NCBI GenBank assembly: GCA_016210245.1
Contig: JACQUR010000265.1
Coordinates: forward strand, 1-5,766
Length of the DNA: 5,766 nucleotides
Direction: 5' to 3'
DNA from: Chloroflexota bacterium
GTDB lineage: Bacteria; Chloroflexota; UBA6077; JACQUR01
Below the pieces are notes generated by a model. That model was not told the DNA's origin. It saw only the letters and a program-made list of their open reading frames with translations, and searched no databases. Below, piece after piece: positions 1-5,651 of the stretch (the first letter of the stretch is position 1; every line of letters starts with the position of its first letter). Made by a program: the position numbers and the translations under genes.

Positions 1-11
1 CGCGTGGAGGT

Positions 12-84
12 CGTAGGGGCAGACGGCCCGGTCTGCCCGCCCCCTGCCTTCATCCGTAGGGGCAGACGGCCCGGTCTGCCCGCC
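12..84. repeat. 30-bp direct repeat pair, each copy a hairpin
   Basis: Bases 12-41 and 55-84 are identical over 30 bp, separated by 13 bp. Each copy starts CGTAGGGGCAGAC and contains an 8-bp perfect stem (GGGCAGAC / GTCTGCCC) around the 6-base loop GGCCCG. The second copy is also the outer end of the left arm of the larger inverted repeat at 54-206. GTAGGGGC-type hairpin repeats are, from memory, frequent between genes in Chloroflexota. Two copies only, so this is not a CRISPR array. Confidence 0.85.
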
Positions 85-206
85 GCCCCGAGGGCGGCAA
101 GGCGTGGTGGCCAGGGGGCTGGCCAGCAGCTCTCCTCCGGCCCCCTGGTCGCCACGCTCTGCCGCCCTCGGGGCGGCGGGGCGACCGGGCCGTCGCCCCC
201 CAACGG
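54..206. repeat. Large imperfect inverted repeat, MITE/REP-like
   Basis: The left arm (54-119) and the right arm (140-206) are reverse complements over about 66 bases with a handful of mismatches and one single-base indel, around a 20-base centre (120-139). The innermost 39 bases (81-119 against 140-178) differ at only 4 positions. Each arm also carries its own small hairpin with an 8-bp stem and 6-base loop: 61-82 in the left arm and 178-199 in the right. The two small hairpins differ in stem sequence but both still pair, and their loops (GGCCCG and CGGGCC) are exact reverse complements. No transposase gene is present. The element could be a non-autonomous mobile repeat, a BIME-like composite of palindromic units, or transcript-end structure for an upstream gene. 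The structure is read directly; the mobile-element label is inference. Confidence 0.75.
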
Positions 207-254
207 CTCAGCGACCGCCGGCACTGAAAGTGGTCACACGTCGCAACACCCCAG

Positions 255-286
255 TTGTAGATTTGGTGTGGATTGAGTGGTAGAAT
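255..286 (+). promoter_or_regulatory. Probable extended -10 promoter of the sigma factor gene
   Basis: TGGTAGAAT at 278-286 matches the extended -10 pattern TGn followed by a TATAAT-like hexamer (TAGAAT, 5 of 6). The nearest -35-like hexamer is TTGTAG at 255-260, but the spacer would be 20 bases, so the promoter would depend mainly on the extended -10. Transcription would start near 292-294, giving a leader of about 50 bases before the ATG at 344. The stretch is clearly richer in A and T than its surroundings. Assignment is by pattern only. Confidence 0.45.
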
Positions 287-312
287 GAGTGCATCTCCAG
301 TCCAGCCGGTTG

Positions 313-329
313 CCGCCCGGGTGGGGCGG
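313..329 (+). promoter_or_regulatory. Small leader hairpin next to the ribosome binding site
   Basis: CCGCCC (313-318) and GGGCGG (324-329) form a perfect 6-bp GC stem with a 5-base loop. The stem ends one base before the GGAG (331-334) that serves as Shine-Dalgarno for the ATG at 344, so the hairpin could affect initiation. In such GC-rich DNA a 6-bp stem may arise by chance. Confidence 0.3.
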
Positions 330-343
330 TGGAGTGTGCAGCC

Positions 344-1312
<969 letters not shown>

Positions 1313-1319
1313 CACCATC

Positions 1320-1381
1320 CAACGCCCGTGGGTGCGTCCGCACGGGAGCCCGCTCCCGTGCGGACGCACCCACGGGCGTTG
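1320..1381. repeat. Perfect inverted repeat with 30-bp arms after the sigma factor gene
   Basis: Arms 1320-1349 and 1352-1381 are exact reverse complements over 30 bases with only CC between them. Smaller palindromes are nested inside: GTGCG/CGCAC (1332-1343) in each arm and CACGGGAGC/GCTCCCGTG in the middle (1341-1360). So the DNA can form one long stem or a branched three-hairpin structure. It starts 8 bases after the stop codon and may end sigma factor transcription, though no T-tract follows, so it is not a classical intrinsic terminator. Perfect pairing over this length suggests a recently inserted or actively maintained repeat rather than an old terminator. Confidence 0.85.
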
Positions 1382-1388
1382 AGTATCC

Positions 1389-1555
1389 AGGCGGGACGCC
1401 TCGCGCTGCCCGCACGAGGCACTGCGGGCGGAGCCGGTGGCACGGAGTGTGCCGGTCTGGCGAGCGCCCCGGGGCGGCCTCGTACTCGCCTGGCCCCAAG
1501 CTCGGGGCCGGCCCCGCCCCAGCCTTCCCTGGTGGCATTGCGCGTGCAGCACGCG
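1389..1555 (+). promoter_or_regulatory. Hairpin-rich stretch upstream of rsbR, partly with competing stems
   Basis: Successive short stems can be read: AGGCG/CGCCT (1389-1401), GCCTCG/CGAGGC (1398-1420), GCCCGCA/TGCGGGC (1408-1429), GGCAC/GTGCC (1439-1453), the 12-bp palindrome CGCCCCGGGGCG (1465-1476) inside GGCGAG/CTCGCC (1459-1490), GGCCCC/GGGGCC (1492-1509) and CGCGT/ACGCG (1541-1555). The first three overlap, so they exclude one another. If the rsbR promoter lies downstream at about 1581-1609, this stretch is not in the rsbR mRNA. It would then act as DNA or as the 3' end of read-through from the sigma gene. High GC makes chance stems likely. Confidence 0.3.
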
Positions 1556-1580
1556 ACAGGAGCGGTTTGTATCTTTTCTC

Positions 1581-1609
1581 TTGCCTTTTGCCTGTTCTTG
1601 CTCTTTACT
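1581..1609 (+). promoter_or_regulatory. Candidate promoter for the rsbR-S-T-X-kinase operon
   Basis: A pyrimidine-rich, AT-richer island (about 1566-1610) interrupts the GC-rich DNA. Within it TTGCCT (1581-1586) and TTTACT (1604-1609) have the 17-base spacing of a vegetative sigma-70 promoter, each matching 4 of 6 consensus bases. Transcription would start near 1616, leaving a leader of about 38 bases with AGGAGG at 1639-1644. Position, spacing and composition fit, but the hexamers are weak. Confidence 0.4.
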
Positions 1610-1653
1610 TAAGCTGAGCAATCCGCCGACTTGCGCACAGGAGGCACGACAGC

Positions 1654-2622
1654 ATGATCGAGCGAGCCGAACGAGCCATCGAGCCATCGCTCACCCAGGA
1701 GATGGAGATCACCGGGGAGGAGATCGAGCGGCGTAAAGCGTTCCTGGAGTTTGGCGACGAGGACGTCGAGCGGCTGATGAGCATGAACGAGCTGGCTCAG
1801 CAGTATGCCGACTCGGTCATCGAGGCGTTCTACCGCCACCTGCTGTCGTTCGAGGAGGGCCGCGCGTTCTTCCCGGACCCTGCGCTGCTCGAGCGCGTGA
1901 AGCGCAAGCAGAAGGCCTACTTCGTGCGCCTCACCCAGGGGAACTACGGGCCACAGTACGTCGAGGACCGCCTGCGCATCGGCTTGCTTCACGAGCGGAT
2001 CAATCTACCCACCAAGCTGTACCTCGGCATGTACAACTTCTACCTGCGCACCGTGGCCTCCTACCTGCTGGAGGCGTATCCCCAGGATTCCAAGAAGGCG
2101 TTCGGGCTCTTCCTCTCACTCTTGAAGCTCGTCTTCCTGGACATCAACCTGGCCATCGACACCTACATCCACAAGCGCGAGCGCACCTTGCGCCTGCAGC
2201 AGGAGGCCATCCGCGAGATCTCCACCCCCGTGCTGCAGCTTCGCCAGGGGTTGCTCATCCTGCCGATCATCGGTGTGGTCGACTCCCTGCGCGCGCTGCA
2301 ACTGACCGAGCAACTGCTGCGCACCATCCGCTCCAACCGCGCCCGGGTCGTGGTCATGGACATCACCGGCGTGCCCGTGGTCGATTCCAAGGTCGCCAAC
2401 CACTTCATCCAGACGGTCGAAGCGGCGCGGCTGATGGGCGCAACTGTCATTCTGACCGGCCTGTCCCCGGCGATCGCGCGCTCGCTGGTGAGCCTCGGCG
2501 TCGACCTGAGCCGGATCCGGACGGTGGGCGACCTGCAGGGCGGCATCGAAGAAGCAGACCACCTGCTCGGCTACCGGGTGGTGAAGGGCGAGGAGCTGGA
2601 TGCGCGCGCTCGACCGGCCTAG
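1654..2622 (+). CDS. rsbR: Stressosome sensor protein RsbR with N-terminal globin domain and C-terminal STAS domain
   Basis: RsbR forms the stressosome shell with RsbS and presents a sensor domain outward. This 322-residue protein has a globin-coupled-sensor domain at about 18-172 and a STAS domain at about 188-308. In the globin part His113 (in IGLLHERINLPTKLYLG) sits where globin-coupled sensors such as HemAT have the proximal heme ligand, and Tyr60 (in AFYRHLL) may be the distal B10 tyrosine. The STAS part follows the Bacillus RsbR pattern closely: EISTPVL, then ILPIIGVVDS, then VVVMDITGVPVVDSKVANH. The positions matching the phosphorylated Thr171 and Thr205 of B. subtilis RsbRA are Ser211 and Ser245. 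It is longer than RsbRA (274 residues) because of the larger sensor. AGGAGG (1639-1644) lies 9 bases before the ATG. Oxygen, NO or redox sensing is inferred from the domain, and heme binding is not proven; a heme-free globin-like fold is the alternative. Confidence 0.92.
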   Translation: MIERAERAIEPSLTQEMEITGEEIERRKAFLEFGDEDVERLMSMNELAQQYADSVIEAFYRHLLSFEEGRAFFPDPALLERVKRKQKAYFVRLTQGNYGPQYVEDRLRIGLLHERINLPTKLYLGMYNFYLRTVASYLLEAYPQDSKKAFGLFLSLLKLVFLDINLAIDTYIHKRERTLRLQQEAIREISTPVLQLRQGLLILPIIGVVDSLRALQLTEQLLRTIRSNRARVVVMDITGVPVVDSKVANHFIQTVEAARLMGATVILTGLSPAIARSLVSLGVDLSRIRTVGDLQGGIEEADHLLGYRVVKGEELDARARPA

Positions 2623-2633
2623 ACCAGATCCAC

Positions 2634-2670
2634 AGTCGACAGGACGCTGGCGGACTCTCAACTGTCGACT
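2634..2670. repeat. Inverted repeat in the rsbR-rsbS gap
   Basis: AGTCGACAG (2634-2642) and CTGTCGACT (2662-2670) are perfect 9-base reverse complements with a 19-base spacer, and each contains the self-palindrome GTCGAC. They fill most of the 67-base gap between the rsbR stop and the rsbS start, the only real gap inside the cluster. In RNA this gives a hairpin that could set the RsbR to RsbS ratio by partial termination or by mRNA processing. In DNA it could be a binding site. No T-tract follows the stem. Confidence 0.5.
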
Positions 2671-2689
2671 CAGTCTAGGGTAGTGAGCG

Positions 2690-3076
2690 GTGGCAGTTCC
2701 GATTCTCAGACAGGGTAGCTACCTGATCGCCTCGGTGCAGTCGGAGCTGACGGACGCCGACTGGGTGCAACTGGGGGATGGCCTGGCCGAGCAGGTGGGC
2801 AGGCACCGCTCGCGCGGGGTGATCGTGGACGTCACCGCCCTGGAGGTGATGGACTCCTTCGCCGCCCGGGCGCTGAGCACCATCGCCTCCATGACCCGCC
2901 TGCGCGGCGCGGAGACGGTCATCGTCGGCATCCAGCCCGAGGTGGCCTTTGCGATGGTACAGTTGGGCCTGGCGCCAACCCTTGTCCACATCGTGACGGC
3001 GCTGGACCTGGACGATGGGTTCGCGTTGCTGGACCGGCGGACCAGGGAGGACGCGGAAGGTGGCCGTGGCGGCTGA
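2690..3076 (+). CDS. rsbS: Stressosome scaffold protein RsbS (single STAS domain)
   Basis: RsbS is the minimal STAS partner of RsbR. It holds RsbT in the stressosome until it is phosphorylated. The 128-residue product is one STAS domain (about 3-115) and matches B. subtilis RsbS (121 residues) along its length: VPILRQGSYLIASVQSEL at the start, VIVDVTALEVMDSFAAR in the middle, and VIVGIQPEVAFAMVQLGL later. Ser56 in the MDSF motif corresponds to the Ser59 phosphorylated by RsbT. The start is GTG at 2690, with AGGG at 2677-2680 nine bases upstream; the next methionine is inside the conserved motif, so no shorter start is plausible. The last residues (DAEGGRGG) are outside the fold and come from sequence that also carries the rsbT ribosome binding site and start. 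Confidence 0.95.
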   Translation: MAVPILRQGSYLIASVQSELTDADWVQLGDGLAEQVGRHRSRGVIVDVTALEVMDSFAARALSTIASMTRLRGAETVIVGIQPEVAFAMVQLGLAPTLVHIVTALDLDDGFALLDRRTREDAEGGRGG

Positions 3077-3476
3077 GACGCGCGTGCCGATCGCGTCGGA
3101 GGCCGACATCGTGGCCGCCCGACAGCAGGTGCGCGCTCTGGCGGCGCAGGTTGGCTTCTCGCCCACAGACCTGGTGCTCATCGCCACCGCCATCTCGGAG
3201 GTGGCGCGCAACATCGTCCAGTACGCCCGTCGGGGCGAGATCACCCTGAGCCCGATCGAGCAGAGCAACCGGCGCGGCATCCTCATCATCGCTCGCGACG
3301 AAGGGCCGGGCATCCCCGACCTGGAGCTGGCCATGCAAGACGGCTACTCCACGGGCGGGGGGCTGGGCCTGGGCTTGCCCGGGGCCAGGCGGCTGATGGA
3401 CGAGTTTGCGATTACCTCCGAAGTCGGCAAGGGCACGACGGTGACGATGAAGAAGTGGGCACGCCCTCATGGGTGA
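3060..3476 (+). CDS. rsbT: Serine/threonine protein kinase RsbT (stressosome switch kinase)
   Basis: RsbT phosphorylates RsbS and RsbR, then leaves the stressosome and activates a downstream partner by binding it. The 138-residue GHKL-type ATPase is close to the 133 residues of B. subtilis RsbT. All ATP-site motifs are intact: N box with Glu47 and Asn51 (AISEVARNIVQYA), G1 box DEGPGIPD (80-87), and G2 box GGGLGLGLPG (99-108), followed by GKGTTVTMKKW. The start is GTG at 3060, since GGGAGG (3045-3050) stands nine bases upstream. A GTG at 3066 is possible but spaced too far. An upstream in-frame ATG at 3015 would add 15 residues not seen in the family. The gene overlaps rsbS by 17 bases and rsbX by 8, which indicates translational coupling. 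Confidence 0.94.
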   Translation: MAVAAETRVPIASEADIVAARQQVRALAAQVGFSPTDLVLIATAISEVARNIVQYARRGEITLSPIEQSNRRGILIIARDEGPGIPDLELAMQDGYSTGGGLGLGLPGARRLMDEFAITSEVGKGTTVTMKKWARPHG

Positions 3477-4095
3477 GCAAGCCGCCGCCTCGGAGCCGGA
3501 GCTCGAGTGGGGCGTGGCCGGGCTGGCGCTGGCGGGACAGCCCGAGTCGGGCGACCTGCACCTGGTGAAGCCGTTCCACCACGGCGTCCTGGTAGCGGTG
3601 GTGGATGGGTTGGGGCATGGCGACGAGGCCGCCGCCGCCGCCAGAGCCGCGGTCGCCACCCTGGAGAGCTACGCCCACGAGCCTCTCGTGGCGCTGGTGC
3701 AGCGCTGCCACGAGGCAATCCGGCGGACGCGTGGGGTGGTGCTGAGCCTGGCCTCGTTCAACCTCTGGGACAGCACCATGGCCTGGCTGGGGGTGGGCAA
3801 CGTCGAGGGCCTGCTGGTGCGCGCGGACCCGAAGGGTGGTCCTGCTCGAGAACACGTGACGCTGCGCGGCGGGGTGGTGGGCTACCAGGTGCCGCCGCTG
3901 CACGCCTCGGTCCTGTCTGTCAGGCCGGGCGACACACTCGCGTTCGCCACCGATGGCATCCGCAGCAGCTTCGCCCAGGAGGTCGTCCCCGGCGACCCAC
4001 CGCAGCGCATCGCCGACCGTGTCCTTGCCCGGCACGCTCGGGGCACGGACGATGCCCTGGTGCTGGTGGCGCGCTACCTCGGACGTGGGCCATGA
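3469..4095 (+). CDS. rsbX: Stressosome phosphatase RsbX (PP2C/SpoIIE type)
   Basis: RsbX removes phosphate from RsbS and RsbR, resetting the stressosome. The 208-residue protein is a minimal PP2C-like domain, similar in size to B. subtilis RsbX (199). Visible metal-site motifs are SGD (Asp29), VVDGLGHG (Asp46, Gly47), FATDGI (Asp162) and GTDDALVLVARY (Asp194/Asp195). The central part reads RTRGVVLSLASF, then DSTMAWLGVGNVEGLLVR, as in the family. There is no sensor or N-terminal RsbU domain, so it is not the RsbU phosphatase. The ATG at 3469 lies inside the end of rsbT (8-base overlap), and the stop overlaps the next start as ATGA. No strong Shine-Dalgarno is seen, so initiation probably relies on coupling to rsbT. 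Confidence 0.92.
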   Translation: MGEQAAASEPELEWGVAGLALAGQPESGDLHLVKPFHHGVLVAVVDGLGHGDEAAAAARAAVATLESYAHEPLVALVQRCHEAIRRTRGVVLSLASFNLWDSTMAWLGVGNVEGLLVRADPKGGPAREHVTLRGGVVGYQVPPLHASVLSVRPGDTLAFATDGIRSSFAQEVVPGDPPQRIADRVLARHARGTDDALVLVARYLGRGP

Positions 4096-5651
4096 GCGAC
4101 GGATCGCAGGAGTTCGTCGAACAGTACACGTCTGGGCTCGAGGACTACCTGGCCGGAGCGGCGGAGGCCGCCCTGGGGCGGGCGTACCAACTGGGGCGCA
4201 GAGCGCTGGCCGAGAAGCTGGGCGTGCTGGACGTCGCGGCAGCCTACCAGGAGGCGCTGGCCAGGGTCTTGCTGCGCGCGCGCGCGGCTGAAGAGAGCGC
4301 GCAGATGGTCAGGCGGGCCTCCGACTTCCTGGCGGAGAGCCTCTCGCCGTTCGAGATGACCCATCGTGGCTTCCAGGAGACGATCGCCAAGCTGCTCGAG
4401 GTCAACGAAACCCTGCGCGGAGCGCAGCGGCGCCTCTCTTTCCTGGCCGAGGCGAGCAAGGAGCTGGCCAGCTCGCTCGACTACCAGGCCACGCTCGCGC
4501 GGGTGGCGCGCCTGGCCGTACCCTACCTGGCCGACGTGTGTACCATCGACATCGTCGAGGCGGACGAAGCAGTCCGCCGGGTAGCGGTGGCCTGCGGGCA
4601 GCCGTCGAAGGAGCGGCTGGCGCGCGAGCTGTACCGCTACCCGCCCGACCCTGCCTTGCCCAACCCCGTGGGGCAGGTGCTCCGCACCGCGCAGGCGGTG
4701 CTCTATCAGCAGGTCTCCGACTCATTCCTGGCGGCCGCCGCCCACGATGCCGAGCACCTCCAGCTCCTGCGGCAGTTGGGCTTCGCCTCGGGAATGATCG
4801 TGCCGCTCCTGGCGCGGGGGCAGGCGCTGGGAGCGCTCTCGTTCTTCCTGGCGAAATCCGAGCGCCACTATGGCCCGGCCGACCTCACCCTGGCCGAGGA
4901 CCTGGCGGGGCGCATGGCCTCGGCGGTGGACAACGCCTGGCTCTACCGCGAGGTCCAGGAGGCACTGGGGCTGCGGGAGGAGTTCCTGGAGGCGGCGGCG
5001 CACGAGCTGCGCACTCCCGCCACCTCGCTCAAAGGCTACGTCCAGTTCCTCCAGCGGCGAGGGCCGCGGGACGAGGTGGAGCGCCGGGTGCTGGCCAACA
5101 TCGCCCAGGCGGCCGAGCGAGCGGTTCGGCTGGCTCGAGAGCTGGCCGAGATCCACGAACTGGCGCGTGAGCCACCGCGCCTGGGACGGTCGTCCTTTGA
5201 CCTGCTGCAGTTAGTGCTGGAGTGCGCGGCGGCCGTCGAGGCGGGGCTGGAGCAGCACCACTTCCTGGTCTGCGCGGCGGGGCCGCTGAGCGTGCAGGCC
5301 GATCGCGAGCGACTGGCCCTGGCGCTGGGGGCGTTGCTGGAGCACGCCGTGAAGTACCAGCCCCAGGGCGGAGCAGTCCACGTGACTGTGGCCGAGGCGG
5401 AGGGGAAGGCGATGGTGGAGGTGCGGGACTTCGGGGTAGGCATCCCCCCGGACCGCCTGGCCCACCTCTTCGAGCCGCTGTTCGAGCCCTGGCCCTCCGG
5501 CTCGCCCTACTACGTGGGCGTGGTCGGGCTGAGCCTCTACCTGGCCCGCCGCACCATCGAGGTCCACGGCGGGCGCATCGAGGCGGAGAGCCAGGTGGGC
5601 CAGGGAACGACCATCCGCTTCTGCCTGCCGCTGACCCACCCATCTGGTTGA
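4092..5651 (+). CDS. Hybrid sensor: RsbU-type N-terminal domain - GAF - histidine kinase
   Basis: This is the probable output protein of the stressosome. Domains over 519 residues: an RsbU N-terminal-like helical domain (about 5-107; AYQLGRRAL, then FLAESLSPFEMTHRGFQE, then LLEVNETL), which in RsbU is the docking site for RsbT; a GAF domain (about 115-285); a HisKA region (about 292-360) with the phospho-acceptor His304 in AAAHELRTPATSLKGY; and an HATPase domain (about 370-513). The G1 box (VEVRDFGVGIP) and F box (LFEPLF) are intact. The N box reads LLEHAVKYQPQGG, with His418 where an Asn normally holds the metal ion. The G2 box reads VVGLSLYLARR, with Ser481 replacing a glycine. Both codons (CAC, AGC) are one base from the usual ones. 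No transmembrane segment is seen, so the protein is cytoplasmic. The ATG at 4092 overlaps the rsbX stop by 4 bases. A longer in-frame opening upstream only reads rsbX out of frame. The RsbU phosphatase domain is absent, and no response regulator is in the window. Confidence 0.9.
   Translation: MSDGSQEFVEQYTSGLEDYLAGAAEAALGRAYQLGRRALAEKLGVLDVAAAYQEALARVLLRARAAEESAQMVRRASDFLAESLSPFEMTHRGFQETIAKLLEVNETLRGAQRRLSFLAEASKELASSLDYQATLARVARLAVPYLADVCTIDIVEADEAVRRVAVACGQPSKERLARELYRYPPDPALPNPVGQVLRTAQAVLYQQVSDSFLAAAAHDAEHLQLLRQLGFASGMIVPLLARGQALGALSFFLAKSERHYGPADLTLAEDLAGRMASAVDNAWLYREVQEALGLREEFLEAAAHELRTPATSLKGYVQFLQRRGPRDEVERRVLANIAQAAERAVRLARELAEIHELAREPPRLGRSSFDLLQLVLECAAAVEAGLEQHHFLVCAAGPLSVQADRERLALALGALLEHAVKYQPQGGAVHVTVAEAEGKAMVEVRDFGVGIPPDRLAHLFEPLFEPWPSGSPYYVGVVGLSLYLARRTIEVHGGRIEAESQVGQGTTIRFCLPLTHPSG

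Larger units (their letters stand above)
1..343. other. Non-coding region upstream of the sigma factor gene
   Basis: I see no credible gene here. The reading frames that cross it consist of repeat sequence translated into Pro/Arg/Gly-rich peptides with no recognisable domain. The region is divided between palindromic repeat DNA (12-206), a more AT-rich stretch that holds the likely promoter of the sigma factor gene (about 230-290), and a short 5' untranslated leader with a small hairpin (313-329) just before the ribosome binding site. Whatever gene lies upstream ends before the window or within its first dozen bases. Confidence 0.7.
1313..1653. other. Non-coding region between the sigma factor gene and rsbR
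   Basis: No credible gene. It holds three zones: a perfect inverted repeat right after the sigma gene (1320-1381), a very GC-rich stretch packed with short hairpins (about 1389-1555), and a pyrimidine-rich, AT-richer stretch (about 1566-1610) that looks like the rsbR promoter. Short reading frames that cross it in several frames are low-complexity and hit no family that I recognise. Confidence 0.7.

Noticed and set aside
12..84. Possible CRISPR array from the 30-bp direct repeats
   Set aside because: There are only two copies with a 13-base spacer, each copy is itself a hairpin, and there are no cas genes.
4..276. Open frame of about 90 codons on the plus strand before the sigma gene
   Set aside because: It runs across the direct and inverted repeats, has a repeat-derived Pro/Arg/Gly-rich composition, no recognisable domain and no convincing ribosome binding site.
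329..343. GTG at 329 as sigma factor start
   Set aside because: It would place the start inside the small leader hairpin and upstream of the GGAG that fits the ATG at 344. The extra five residues match nothing conserved.
1541..1580. Hairpin at 1541-1555 followed by a T-rich tract as an intrinsic terminator
   Set aside because: The stem is short and the T-rich tract begins more than ten bases after it, interrupted by C and G. A promoter reading fits the tract better.
1328..1736. Short open frames between the sigma gene and rsbR
   Set aside because: They translate the palindrome and GC-rich hairpin DNA or run into rsbR out of frame. No domain and no credible start signal.
3412..4035. Minus-strand open frame of 207 codons opposite rsbX
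   Set aside because: It is a shadow of the rsbT/rsbX coding region. The sense strand has full family motifs, while the antisense product has none.
3507..4091. In-frame N-terminal extension of the histidine kinase to 714 residues
   Set aside because: The extension is rsbX DNA read in another frame and is Gly/Arg/Pro-rich. The RsbU-like domain begins right at the ATG at 4092, which has the ATGA coupling typical of operons.
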